From positions 1 through 29,384 of the forward strand of contig JAJFTX010000111.1 of NCBI GenBank assembly GCA_021372715.1: a DNA stretch of 29,384 nucleotides, in the 5' to 3' direction. The position numbers and the translations under genes were made by a program. This DNA is from Methanobacterium sp. Lineage in GTDB: Archaea > Methanobacteriota > Methanobacteria > Methanobacteriales > Methanobacteriaceae. The first letter of the stretch is position 1. Each line of letters opens with the position of its first letter. Below are positions 16,521-25,331 of this stretch, one piece after another. The notes below the pieces were generated by a model. That model made no database searches. It had not been told where the DNA came from and was given only the letters and a program-made list of their open reading frames with translations.

Positions 16521-17033
16521 TTAATTTATCTTCATTAATTCTTCATAAAACTCCAGTGAAATCTCCAATTCTTTGATACCATATTCAAGTACGGTTAATG
16601 AAACAGGGGGCATTTGGGAAGCTAATTGCTCCTTCTTTTTCCTGCTTTCTTGGTACATGTTCAATTTAGCCTCGTATAATGGTTTAATTGCTTTTATTCG
16701 TTTTTCTTTTGGTATCAAATCAAAAAAAGCTGCCTTGACTTTGAAATCGAATTCTTCTATGTCCGGCATTGCCGGAGCAGCTACTAGCTCTAATAGATGT
16801 TTTTTACCATTTTCTGTGATGTGATAGACCTTTTTATTTATTTTATCTGTGATTGTTTCTTTTCCTATTATGTAGCCTTGTTTTTCCAGTTTTTTCAATG
16901 TGGAATACAGGATATTGTTGTTTAATTTGTAGTATGGATTTCCGAAATAGGCTTTAACATTCTTTTTAAGAGCATATCCATGGCTGGGATTGAAATATAT
17001 CATACCTAATATGATTAGTTCTGAATTGGTCAT
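16521..17033 (-). CDS. PadR-family transcriptional regulator
   Basis: A 170-residue regulator from the ATG at 17033. The N-terminal winged helix has the PadR hallmarks: LIILGMIYFNPSHGYALKK, then NILYSTLKKLEKQGYI and VYHITENGKKHL. The C-terminal half (about 100-170) is a helical dimerisation domain rich in Lys/Glu. The start at 17033 is preferred over an upstream in-frame ATG at 17075 because GTGAG lies directly before it and because the upstream part would overlap operator repeats. The gene is followed by a small membrane-protein gene. PadR proteins usually repress their own operon and release DNA when binding a small aromatic or drug-like ligand. Confidence 0.88.
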   Translation of the reverse strand: MTNSELIILGMIYFNPSHGYALKKNVKAYFGNPYYKLNNNILYSTLKKLEKQGYIIGKETITDKINKKVYHITENGKKHLLELVAAPAMPDIEEFDFKVKAAFFDLIPKEKRIKAIKPLYEAKLNMYQESRKKKEQLASQMPPVSLTVLEYGIKELEISLEFYEELMKIN

Positions 17034-17052
17034 CTTCTCACTTGAGTTAATT

Positions 17053-17092
17053 TTAACATATGATATAATTAACATATGTTACTTTTAACATA
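17053..17092. promoter_or_regulatory. Three TTAACATA sites at 16-base period, probable PadR operator
   Basis: TTAACATA occurs at 17053-17060, 17069-17076 and 17085-17092, spaced exactly 16 bases. The middle copy extends to the perfect palindrome TAACATATGTTA (17070-17081). The array lies between the padR TATA box and its ATG, covering the expected transcription start, so bound protein would block transcription. Confidence 0.6.
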
Positions 17093-17102
17093 GTAGTTTA
17101 TT

Positions 17103-17116
17103 CTATTTATACTTTT
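17103..17116 (-). promoter_or_regulatory. TATA box and BRE-like element for padR
   Basis: The reverse strand reads AAAAGTATAAATAG, a strong archaeal TATA box with a purine-rich upstream part. Transcription would start near 17080, inside the TTAACATA array, leaving a leader of about 47 bases before the ATG at 17033. Confidence 0.6.
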
Positions 17117-17359
17117 CGCTAAGTTGTCCGAATTGTTGTATTAATGAAATAATAATTTCTTAATACGAAGATTAGTTTCAAGTGTAACGAACTTTAATAA
17201 AAAAAATTTTATTTCAAAATAAAAAAAGAATATCAAACAATCTAATATGTTTAACAATGATCTTCAGCATTGGTCCTTCAAAATGAATCAAAAGATTAAT
17301 ATATTTTCTTGAAAGTTTTAAGAGTAATACAGTGAAGAATTAATTGGAGTTAGATTCCC

Positions 17360-18238
17360 TTGAAAATCACACCTTTAGCCTTTGAGAGTCTGGGCGTACG
17401 GTCCATGGCCACCTATATCGAGACCGATCAGAGGATATTAGTAGACCCCAGTACGTCTCTAGGTCCGAAGAGGTTCGGTTTACCTCCCTGGAAAACTGAG
17501 TTCGACGCTCTCTACCAGACCCGGGCCGATATACAGGAGCACGCCCATTCAGCAGATATAGTTACCATCAGCCATTATCACCATGACCATTATACTCCCT
17601 TCAGTCTGGACAGGTTTCTGGATTCCAATCCAAAATATGCTGAGGAGATCTACAGGAATAAGAAGCTATTCATAAAAAACCCGGAATCCCAAATAAATAA
17701 GAGCCAGCAACAAAGAGCTAAGAAGCTTTTAAAGGACTTAAAGGATATAAACTCAGATATCAGTTTCTGTGATGGTAATTCTTACCAGGTAGGAGATACT
17801 GAACTCACATTCTCCAATCCACTCCCCCATGGCCCAAAAAATAGCAAATTAGGCTTTGTAGTTGGTTTAACCATCCATTATAAAGAGGAAACCTTGATGC
17901 ATGCTTCTGATGTGCAGGGACCAATATATGATAAGACTAAAGATTACATACTCAAAGAGAACCCAGATATATTAATATTAAGCGGCCCTCCCATTTACCT
18001 TTTAGGTTTCGCCCTGTCTAAGGAGGAAATCGAGAAGGCCCGGGCTAATTTGACCGAACTCTGCAATGAAATTCCACAGGTGGTGGTGGATCATCATCTT
18101 CTCCGGGATTTCCGAGGTTTTGATTTCATAAAATCAGTACAGGAAAACACAGATAACCAGATCACCGTAGCATCACAACTTATAGGTAAAGAACCTAATC
18201 TACTGGAGGCCAGGCGTAAAGAGTTCTATTTAGAGTAG
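17360..18238 (+). CDS. UPF0282 family metallo-beta-lactamase-fold hydrolase
   Basis: A 292-residue MBL-fold protein. The metal motif HYHHDH is at residues 72-77 and further ligands probably lie in PLPHG (about 154-158), HASDVQG and VDHHLLRDF. The opening KITPLAFESLGVRSMATYIET is the signature of the archaeal UPF0282 family. Substrate is unknown; RNA processing or small-molecule hydrolysis is possible. The start is TTG with GGAGTTA upstream; TTAATATATTTT near 17297 may be its TATA box. It converges on the DUF447 gene. Confidence 0.88.
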   Translation: MKITPLAFESLGVRSMATYIETDQRILVDPSTSLGPKRFGLPPWKTEFDALYQTRADIQEHAHSADIVTISHYHHDHYTPFSLDRFLDSNPKYAEEIYRNKKLFIKNPESQINKSQQQRAKKLLKDLKDINSDISFCDGNSYQVGDTELTFSNPLPHGPKNSKLGFVVGLTIHYKEETLMHASDVQGPIYDKTKDYILKENPDILILSGPPIYLLGFALSKEEIEKARANLTELCNEIPQVVVDHHLLRDFRGFDFIKSVQENTDNQITVASQLIGKEPNLLEARRKEFYLE

Positions 18239-18314
18239 TTGTGAAAACTGAAGAAGAAATAATTTAAAAAAAGGTTAATGGCTCATAAAAAGTTAATGGA
18301 CTTACAAAAAATAA

Positions 18315-18932
18315 TTATTCCTCATTCCAGGCATTCATAACCTTTTTAATAGCCTGCTTATGCTCACTGGCGCCTACTTTATTTACTATGCGGGATATTT
18401 CCTTCATTCGCATATTATAGAGTTCCTCTGTCTTACCACTTACTATTTCTTTCCGGCTTAAATATACCAGAGATTCCAACACCCCATAGATGGCTCTATT
18501 CAAGGGTTCCGGGCATTCCTTATTTATGATGATTTCCCCTACATCAGCCCTTACAATGCTGGTTCTGGAGATGCCGAACTGGTCTTCTCTCTCCACTTCC
18601 TTAAGATCAACCACTTTGGCCTTAAAAAACGCATCAGCATCCCTAATAGAATAATTATCCTCATATTCCATGAAATTATCAATATCAAGGTCTTCCATTG
18701 TGGATTCAACGAAAAGCAGAGGATCTTTCAGTATATTAACTATGAATTCACCGTTATTCTTTATATTTCTAACTGTATGGGATCCTTCATGAAGATAAAC
18801 CACTACTTCCTTCAAACTTTTACATATCACACCTATAGGTGCTGCGTTGGGTGTTTTATCCGGATTAGTGGTGGTTATGATGGTTTCATATAACATTCCT
18901 TTGCTCATACCCACTGATTTAAGATCTAACAT
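18315..18932 (-). CDS. DUF447 family FMN-binding protein
   Basis: A 205-residue archaeal DUF447 protein with the split-barrel flavin-reductase-like fold. Visible family blocks are YETIITTTNPDKTPNAAPIG at about 15-34, SHTVRNIKNNGEFIVNI, ADAFFKAKVVDL and the later ECPEPLNRAIYGVLESLVY. Homologues bind FMN; the reaction is not known. GGTGT precedes the ATG at 18932, and TTTAAATATATC further upstream is a fair TATA box. A later in-frame ATG at 18908 is possible but lies after conserved-looking sequence. Confidence 0.85.
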   Translation of the reverse strand: MLDLKSVGMSKGMLYETIITTTNPDKTPNAAPIGVICKSLKEVVVYLHEGSHTVRNIKNNGEFIVNILKDPLLFVESTMEDLDIDNFMEYEDNYSIRDADAFFKAKVVDLKEVEREDQFGISRTSIVRADVGEIIINKECPEPLNRAIYGVLESLVYLSRKEIVSGKTEELYNMRMKEISRIVNKVGASEHKQAIKKVMNAWNEE

Positions 18933-19023
18933 AATAACTACACCATAAATAAATTAATAGATATATTTAAAAATTAAATTATCTTTTAAGGGCCATAAAA
19001 GATAAATAAATTAAATAAAACAT

Positions 19024-19167
19024 CTAGGTAGAACCCCTAAGGAAAATATAGATTATATAGGCAATTATGATTATGATTACAATAGGTAATAGCCATATAA
19101 TCAGATAAAACACGATCACAGCCAGTATAATAGCTACTATTATGAATAAAATGTCTTGTAACTCCAT
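19024..19167 (-). CDS. Small membrane protein, 47 residues
   Basis: The reverse strand from ATG 19167 encodes 47 residues starting MELQDILFIIVAIILAVIVF and ending IFLRGST. Nearly the whole chain is hydrophobic with a Pro in the middle (LLPIVIII), giving one long or two short membrane spans. A weak AGGG precedes the ATG. The gene is divergent from guaAA and 91 bases upstream of the DUF447 gene in the same direction. No family was recognised; it could be a tiny membrane peptide or a chance reading, although the clean composition favours a gene. Confidence 0.5.
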   Translation of the reverse strand: MELQDILFIIVAIILAVIVFYLIIWLLPIVIIIIIAYIIYIFLRGST

Positions 19168-19275
19168 AACCCTATATTTATGCTTTAGTAGTTTTTATAT
19201 TTTTTTAAATAATTTCCTTGGAAAAATTATAATTTTATACAGGTAAATTCCAAATATTAGTTAAGGAGTACAATA

Positions 19276-19845
19276 ATGAAAATATTAGTCATCAACAATC
19301 ATGGACAATATAATCATCGTATTTATCGTAGCTTGCATTATCTAAAGTTCCCCGCGGAGATAATAGCCAACACCACCACTTTAGAAGAGATAATAGAAAA
19401 AGATCCCCTAGGACTTATTTTAGGAGGTGGTCCTACCATAGAGAGATCCGGTAACTCCCACCAATATGTAGAGGAGTTAGATTATCCTATACTGGGGATC
19501 TGTCTGGGCCATCAAATTATCGCCCAGGCCTACGGAGCTGAAATTGGAAGTGCTGGTATGGAAAGCTATGCCAAAAACACCATAACCATCCTGGATAAAA
19601 ATGACATATTCCAGGGCCTAGGGGAGACTATGGATGTATGGACCTCCCATAAGGATGAAGTCAGAACTTTACCCCCAGAATTCAAATTACTGGCCACTTC
19701 ATCACTTTGTGAAATTGAAGCCATGAAACATGAAAACAAACCAATTTATGGCATCCAATTCCACCCGGAAGTACATCACACCGCCCAGGGACATATGATA
19801 TTTGAAAATTTCCACAGGGTATGTCAGGAATATAAAAATAAGTAA
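19276..19845 (+). CDS. guaAA: GMP synthase, glutamine amidotransferase subunit
   Basis: The class I amidotransferase subunit releases ammonia from glutamine for GMP synthesis by the ATP-pyrophosphatase partner. The 189-residue protein has the nucleophile in GICLGHQ (Cys76) and the His-Glu pair in FHPEV (His163, Glu165), and begins with the family's KILVINNHGQYNHRIYRSL. AAGGAGT precedes the ATG. In archaea the two GMP synthase subunits are separate polypeptides; here the partner (25490-26416) is about 5.6 kb away, beyond a block of genes on the other strand. The stop is only six bases from that of the convergent glycosyltransferase gene, with a T8 run between. Confidence 0.95.
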   Translation: MKILVINNHGQYNHRIYRSLHYLKFPAEIIANTTTLEEIIEKDPLGLILGGGPTIERSGNSHQYVEELDYPILGICLGHQIIAQAYGAEIGSAGMESYAKNTITILDKNDIFQGLGETMDVWTSHKDEVRTLPPEFKLLATSSLCEIEAMKHENKPIYGIQFHPEVHHTAQGHMIFENFHRVCQEYKNK

Positions 19846-19851
19846 TTTTTT

Positions 19852-21417
19852 TTAATTTCTTTTATAAATCCTCAAATTCTTAATTTTACCATCTGTTATC
19901 TCAGTGTAACCAACCAGAAATGGTGTGGAATTACCCCAGACCAGATAATAGTTGATTTTATACTTGTCCAATTGTGACTGTAACTCTGCAGATGATATAT
20001 CCTTTTTAGACTGACCAAAACAGGTGGTGTTTAGATAGAAGGACAAGTACTGGGTTTCAATCAAGTGATCATCAGTAGCTATATTGCCCCCCACATCATA
20101 TTGGGTTTTTAAAGTGTTACTTAAGGTGTAAATATCCTTACCAGTATTTAGATTAATGTAAAGAGAATTTATAGGCATATAGATGAATGAAATTGCAAAA
20201 ATAACTAGCAAAACTCCTTTTAACAGATTCGTATAATTTGATTTTTTATTTAGATTATTATCAAAAAACAAACTAATCAAAAAGGCACCCAACAATATCA
20301 GAAGAATATAAACCGGCCATAAATATCTATCTTCCACCAGGACAGGTAGATATCCTCCCGAATAAATAAGAATAGTAACCAAGGTGAATAACACTGTTTT
20401 CCTATCCTCTCCACTGGTAAACCTATTTAATGACGGTATGAATAATAATAAGCTGCATATAATGATTATTAGGGATATAAAGGAGAAATATTGATAGATA
20501 GAGAAGGTTTGTATGATATTATTCCAGATCAAGTTCAACTGAAACTGAAAATTACTCCAGGACTCAAAGGGACTCCAATTTTTCACTGCGTTCTCCTGGT
20601 TTATCTCTCCGGGCCCGGAAAGTCCCTGGGAAAATTGGGGAAACCCAATGGAATCAGGACCCACCAGGGCATGATTATATTCCCCAGAAGTGCCGAAGGT
20701 TAACATTCCCTCCTTAGAGCTGATAAGACCAATCCAAACCCCACTTACCAGTAAAAAGGCAATAAAACCTATAATCAAATTTCGAGAGATTTTAATCTTA
20801 AGATCTCTCTGATAAAGATAGTGTAACAGATTCATAATCAGGAACTGGGCTACGAAGAAGGGAAACAGGAAACTTTTACCCATAAAAGCAAACGCACCCA
20901 ACAAACCACATAAGAAAGCATAGGCTGCTTTATTTGGATAATCAGGATTAAAAATAAGATATAAATAGTAAACCATGATACATACTATCAGTAAATCTGG
21001 TGTTATAACACTTAAAGCGAAGTAAAAAATAACCGGAACCATGACCAGAAGTAACACAGTTCTGACCACCTCTTCCATTTCAAATCTATAGGAAAGCTGT
21101 CTAAAACCTATGATGGTGAAAAATCCCACTATTATAGATAAAATTTTAGCAGAATACAACGCATAAGCTGGTGTCTGGTTGAAATATAGAAAAGGAATTA
21201 GAATCCAGGATAAGAGAGGCCCCCAATAAGCATTTACTGCCCCGGAGAAATCGCCGCTGAGATACTTCAAAGCGGTTTGTATATAACCCACTCCATCCGG
21301 GTTTATCTGGTACTGATAGTAACCCAGTAATAGGAAACCTAATACCAAATAGAACAACAGAATAAGGGCCAGTCTAGTATCTATCCTAAATTTATTTTTA
21401 AAGACCATTATAATCAA
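19852..21417 (-). CDS. GT-C membrane glycosyltransferase, ArnT/GT39-like (paralogue of 23697-25331)
   Basis: A 521-residue polytopic membrane protein with about ten hydrophobic segments in the first 400 residues and a soluble C-terminal domain of roughly 110 residues outside the membrane. The first loop carries NPDGVGYIQTALKYLSGDF and YWGPLLSWILIPF, the place where GT-C enzymes hold their catalytic acidic residue. Such enzymes move a sugar from a polyprenyl phosphate to a lipid, protein or glycan outside the cell. It shares much with the 544-residue neighbour, including the closing NYYLVWG and EITxGKIxNLRIY. It is last in a gtrA-flavoenzyme-GT operon, 11 bases after the flavoenzyme. The start may be TTG 21417 or ATG 21408; no ribosome site decides. 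Confidence 0.8.
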   Translation of the reverse strand: MIIMVFKNKFRIDTRLALILLFYLVLGFLLLGYYQYQINPDGVGYIQTALKYLSGDFSGAVNAYWGPLLSWILIPFLYFNQTPAYALYSAKILSIIVGFFTIIGFRQLSYRFEMEEVVRTVLLLVMVPVIFYFALSVITPDLLIVCIMVYYLYLIFNPDYPNKAAYAFLCGLLGAFAFMGKSFLFPFFVAQFLIMNLLHYLYQRDLKIKISRNLIIGFIAFLLVSGVWIGLISSKEGMLTFGTSGEYNHALVGPDSIGFPQFSQGLSGPGEINQENAVKNWSPFESWSNFQFQLNLIWNNIIQTFSIYQYFSFISLIIIICSLLLFIPSLNRFTSGEDRKTVLFTLVTILIYSGGYLPVLVEDRYLWPVYILLILLGAFLISLFFDNNLNKKSNYTNLLKGVLLVIFAISFIYMPINSLYINLNTGKDIYTLSNTLKTQYDVGGNIATDDHLIETQYLSFYLNTTCFGQSKKDISSAELQSQLDKYKINYYLVWGNSTPFLVGYTEITDGKIKNLRIYKRN

Positions 21418-21428
21418 AATTTTTTCTT

Positions 21429-23045
21429 TTATGCTTCTTCATGATACTCTTCTTCAGCATTAACCGCCCACAGGTTATCCTTACTGGATACATGATTGAT
21501 TATATTATCCACTGCCTCCATGGCAGTGAGCATGGAATGATCCATATTATTATAACGGTGCATGCCGTTTCTACCTATTAAGAAGAGGTTTTCTATTTTA
21601 TCAGTAAAACTTCGAATTTCATCAAACCGATTATAGGTTCCGAAATAAGCGGGGTATGTTTTAGGCACTCTTATCACGAAACTATCCAATATATCCTCCT
21701 TATCAGCGAATTTTATTTTAGTAAGTTCTTCTACAGCGAAATCCTTGAACTTTTCATCATCCATAGTCCAGAGCGCGTCTCCTTCATTTACAAAATATTC
21801 CAATCCTATTAAAACTTTATCCGGGTCCTTCACCATATAAGGGCTCCAGTTGTTAAATATCTGAATTCTTCCCATTTTAACATCCTTTTCCTGGATATAT
21901 ATCCAATTATCCGGGATCAGGTCATTCAGGGTTTTTATTTTGGAATTATTTTTTATTTTCAACTGGTCTAATAGGATACCCACCGTCATGAAATCACGAT
22001 AGATCAAACCCTGAGCAATCTCCCCTACCTCTGCTGGTACACCCTGTAAAGAAGCTATCAGATCCTTCACCGGCATGGTTGAGAAGAGATAATCTGCTGG
22101 ATACGTTATCAGTTCTCCTGTGTTTTCATCTCTCACTGTTAACCCGGTTATTTTATTATTTTCATTTATTATTCCCACTGCCCGCTGGTTCAGGTGTAGT
22201 TCTCCACCATTTTCTGTTATTAATCTAGCTACTTCTTCCCAGAGCTGTCCTGGACCATATTTGGGGTAGTAAAATTGTTCTATGAGACTGGTTTCCACTT
22301 TCTTCTGGGATACGGATGAATCCTGTTTGAATATTTTTTTTATACCATGAGTGATGGTTTTTAATATGGAAAGTCCTTTTATTCTCTGCTTACCCCAATC
22401 AGCTCCGATTTCACTGCAGGGAACGCCCCAGACCTTCTCAGTGTAATTTTCAAAGAAAGTTTGATATAGTTCTCGGCCGAATCGGTTTATGAAAAAATCT
22501 TCCAGGGACTTCTCATCCCTGATGGGTTTAATGGATATTTTTATGTAGCTTAAACCTATCTTAAAAGTCCTTTTCAGGCCTAAATTATGTAATGTTTTCA
22601 GGTTTAAAGAAATGGGGTAATCAAAGAATTTGCGTAGAAAAAGTATACGAGATATTCGGTTACGAATTAACATAACTCCATCTGATTTTTCTGGATCGGG
22701 AGCGTTATATTTCTTGGTTTTTTTAGATCCAAGGGCTTTTCTAGAGGAACTGGATGATAAAGGAATTTTTCTTCCTAATAATCTATCATCTCTGGCTGGA
22801 GCGCCCTGTAGGGGGAGGATGTTCTTCCACCATTCCATAACCTGATGGGATTTTGAGAAAAACCGATGCCCTCCAATGTCAATCCGGTTACCATTATTAT
22901 TAACTGTTTTTGAAATTCCCCCAATATCACTGGTTATTTCGAATATAATCGGTTTTATATCGGTTTTATCCAGTATTTGATAGGCTGCGGTTAAACCTGC
23001 CGGACCTGCACCTATTATAATGGCTATTTTATCTTTTTTATTCAT
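21429..23045 (-). CDS. FAD-dependent amine-oxidase/UDP-galactopyranose-mutase-like protein
   Basis: A 538-residue flavoprotein. N-terminal FAD fold: IIGAGPAGLTAAY (residues 10-22) followed by FEITSDIGG and the GNRIDIGGHRFFSKS block, as in UDP-galactopyranose mutase and protoporphyrinogen-oxidase-like enzymes. A middle FENYTEKVWGVPCSEIGADW segment resembles the mutase family's conserved YTxKxW. The C-terminal FLIGRNGMHRYNNMDHSM is the second FAD contact. Members near GtrA and GT-C genes probably alter a nucleotide or lipid-linked sugar, but no one substrate can be assigned. It starts nine bases after gtrA and precedes the GT-C gene, so it is probably the middle gene of an operon for surface glycans. 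Confidence 0.78.
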   Translation of the reverse strand: MNKKDKIAIIIGAGPAGLTAAYQILDKTDIKPIIFEITSDIGGISKTVNNNGNRIDIGGHRFFSKSHQVMEWWKNILPLQGAPARDDRLLGRKIPLSSSSSRKALGSKKTKKYNAPDPEKSDGVMLIRNRISRILFLRKFFDYPISLNLKTLHNLGLKRTFKIGLSYIKISIKPIRDEKSLEDFFINRFGRELYQTFFENYTEKVWGVPCSEIGADWGKQRIKGLSILKTITHGIKKIFKQDSSVSQKKVETSLIEQFYYPKYGPGQLWEEVARLITENGGELHLNQRAVGIINENNKITGLTVRDENTGELITYPADYLFSTMPVKDLIASLQGVPAEVGEIAQGLIYRDFMTVGILLDQLKIKNNSKIKTLNDLIPDNWIYIQEKDVKMGRIQIFNNWSPYMVKDPDKVLIGLEYFVNEGDALWTMDDEKFKDFAVEELTKIKFADKEDILDSFVIRVPKTYPAYFGTYNRFDEIRSFTDKIENLFLIGRNGMHRYNNMDHSMLTAMEAVDNIINHVSSKDNLWAVNAEEEYHEEA

Positions 23046-23054
23046 AGTATGTGC

Positions 23055-23474
23055 CTATCTAAATAAGGTTAGTTTTCTGGCGAAGAAATTCCAGAACAGA
23101 ATTATAATTGCCGCTAAAATTTTTGAAAGTAAATAATAAAAACCCAACTCTGCAGTGAAGAACCAGATGAACAATTCATTCAAGATCAATCCTATTATGC
23201 CAATCACGGCGAAGACTCCGAATTCAAATGGTTTATTAGCGAAGGTATGCCTGTTGAAGACCCAACTTATGCTCAGAAGGTAATTAGTTATTAAGCCTAA
23301 GATAAAGGCTATGGCTGCTGAAATAAGGTAGTATATAGCTAAATAATCGGTTAAAATGTATAATGACCCGAAATCAACTATAAAAGCTACTCCACCCACA
23401 AATATGTAGCGTAAAAACTGGATGGATGTTTTATCTGTGCTTCTTTTAAATAAAAGGTCTAGTAAGTTTTTCAT
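23055..23474 (-). CDS. GtrA family membrane protein (putative polyprenyl-linked sugar flippase)
   Basis: A 139-residue protein with four membrane segments and the GtrA signature: FLRYIFVGGVAFIVDFGSLYIL in the first span, then GLITNYLLSISWVF and a C-terminal LFWNFFARKLTLF. GtrA-type proteins are thought to move undecaprenyl or dolichyl phosphate-linked sugars across the membrane for GT-C enzymes. That matches its place as first gene of the gtrA-flavoenzyme-GT-C unit. GAGG precedes the ATG at 23474. AATATATAATTTC (about 23538-23550, reverse strand) or TTTAAAAATATC nearer may be the TATA box. The GT2 enzyme that usually charges the lipid is not in this window. Confidence 0.88.
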   Translation of the reverse strand: MKNLLDLLFKRSTDKTSIQFLRYIFVGGVAFIVDFGSLYILTDYLAIYYLISAAIAFILGLITNYLLSISWVFNRHTFANKPFEFGVFAVIGIIGLILNELFIWFFTAELGFYYLLSKILAAIIILFWNFFARKLTLFR

Positions 23475-23696
23475 GATTGGGCCTCTTCTGTTTAGAGATT
23501 TATTATTTTGATATTTTTAAATGAATGAAAAGTACTGAAATTATATATTACTTTATCTGAGTACAGAATTTATTATCTTTAGTTATTTAAAATGTTATTT
23601 GGATATTATTCTAATTATGGCTTTTCTATATATGAATTTCAATAGAAAAAGTAGGATATTATATATAATATAACTATTTTATAAATAAAACTACTT
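23475..23696. other. AT-rich spacer between two glycosylation transcription units
   Basis: It holds the likely gtrA promoter and, toward 23650-23696, the 5' side of the gtrA promoter region and the 3' end of the paralogous GT-C gene. No further coding region was seen on either strand. T/A tracts near 23640-23690 may end transcription of the GT-C gene. Confidence 0.4.
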
Positions 23697-25331
23697 TTAG
23701 CTTCCTTCTTTCACCGCGTATATCCGGAGATTACTTATTTTACCAGCAGTTATCTCATTATATTTAGATAAAAGTAGTTGATTAGCATTTGAATCCCCCC
23801 AGACCAAATAATAATCTATATTATAGGTTTTAAAATCCTTTTCTAATTCAGAATCACTTATTGGATGCCAATTTTTCTGTGAAGTGCCGTAATAGTATGA
23901 ATTCCAGAGATAAGCCAAATACATCGATCCTAAATATTCATCATTAGATGCTATATTCCCCTGTATATTGTATTGAGTTTTTATAGTGTTAGCCGTATCA
24001 TAAATAATTTTTCCACTGTTTTTATCTTGAATAAAACCGTTTATGGGTAATATGAGTAATGAGATTATGAATAGGATTAATATTGTGGATTTTCGGGCCT
24101 TGGTGAAGAATTGGTTTTTAAATATTAAGTTTAGTAAGTGTCCCCCCATCAATATTAGAAGGAAATAAATCAGATAAAGATATCTAAATTCAACGAAGAT
24201 GAGTATATAAGCAGCAGCATATAATATAATGGTTATTAAAGCTTTGAATATTATATCCTGTCTTTTTAATAATCTCTTTATAGGTTGTAATAAGAATAAG
24301 AATGCTGATATAATTATTATCAGGCTAAAATAGGAGAAATTATTCAGAAATCCTATTGTTTTAATTAGATTATCTTTAATTATGGTCAGCTCATATTTAA
24401 AGGAAGTCCAGGAGTCTAATGGATTCCATGATCTCATCTCTAGATATGTAGGGTCTTCCCAGGCACTGGTTGCTTTTTCATTGCTTGGTTTAATGAAACC
24501 ATGCCATATAGGGCTTCCCTGTTCCTTCTGGATGGGTCCTATTTCTTGGAAGTTGTATTTTCCTGAGGTTCCCCAGGTTAAGTAACCATATTGCTCACTG
24601 ATCACCACGGTCCAAGAACCAGCAATGATTAAAAAAACAGCTAAACCCATGAAAAGATTCTTTATAATTCCTTTTCTTAATGATACATCTTTATAATAAT
24701 TTAAAAGGTTGAAGAAAATGAAATGTACCAAGAAAAAGGGCAGAGCAAAACTCTTGGTTAGATAGGCCATAGCACCTAAGATACCACAAAATAGTCCGCT
24801 GTACCAGTGAAGGGAATAATTAGGACTATAGATGAAATAAAGGTAATATAGTAAAAAACATGTTAATAAAAGATCCACAGGATTAAAACGGAGCGCGAAG
24901 TAAAGGACGACGAAGGTAGATATCAAAAGTAGTAAACTTCTGATTTTTTCATTGATTTCGAATCGGTAAGATAAAAGTCTAATACCAATCAAGGTGAAAA
25001 ATCCTATGATCAAAGCTAGTATTTTAGTTGTAAATAAGGTGATTTGAGGGGATGGATTTAAGTAAATGATTGGAACCAGTACCCAGGAGAACATAGGCCC
25101 CCAGTACCCATTTATGGCATTATTTATATCTCCCGAGGCATATATCTTTGCTATGGACATGATGCTGATTAAATCCCTATTTATAGGATCATATATGTAA
25201 TATTTTAAAAGATAAACACCTAATAATAGATATAAAGTTAAAAAGAGCATGAACATTATTTTTTGATTGTAAATTGTTCGTATATTAAAATTAAGCATTG
25301 AAGAAATTTTAGAGTTGAACTTATATAACAT
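23697..25331 (-). CDS. GT-C membrane glycosyltransferase-like protein (paralogue of 19852-21417)
   Basis: A 544-residue polytopic protein, clearly paralogous to the 521-residue one: shared NGYWGPMFSWVLVPIIYLNP against NAYWGPLLSWILIPFLYFNQ, matching LSYRFEINE/LSYRFEMEE, TWGTSGKYN/TFGTSGEYN, and the same closing NIDYYLVWG and ITAGKISNLRIY. Where the paralogue has NPDGVGYIQ in its first loop, this one has NRDLISIMS, keeping one acidic residue but a different neighbourhood. The gene lies about 220 bases upstream of gtrA, same direction, and is probably its own unit. The start is uncertain: the sequence GTTATATAAG overlapping codon 1-4 looks like a TATA box, so translation may begin at ATG 25298 (codon 12) or slightly later. 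Confidence 0.78.
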   Translation of the reverse strand: MLYKFNSKISSMLNFNIRTIYNQKIMFMLFLTLYLLLGVYLLKYYIYDPINRDLISIMSIAKIYASGDINNAINGYWGPMFSWVLVPIIYLNPSPQITLFTTKILALIIGFFTLIGIRLLSYRFEINEKIRSLLLLISTFVVLYFALRFNPVDLLLTCFLLYYLYFIYSPNYSLHWYSGLFCGILGAMAYLTKSFALPFFLVHFIFFNLLNYYKDVSLRKGIIKNLFMGLAVFLIIAGSWTVVISEQYGYLTWGTSGKYNFQEIGPIQKEQGSPIWHGFIKPSNEKATSAWEDPTYLEMRSWNPLDSWTSFKYELTIIKDNLIKTIGFLNNFSYFSLIIIISAFLFLLQPIKRLLKRQDIIFKALITIILYAAAYILIFVEFRYLYLIYFLLILMGGHLLNLIFKNQFFTKARKSTILILFIISLLILPINGFIQDKNSGKIIYDTANTIKTQYNIQGNIASNDEYLGSMYLAYLWNSYYYGTSQKNWHPISDSELEKDFKTYNIDYYLVWGDSNANQLLLSKYNEITAGKISNLRIYAVKEGS

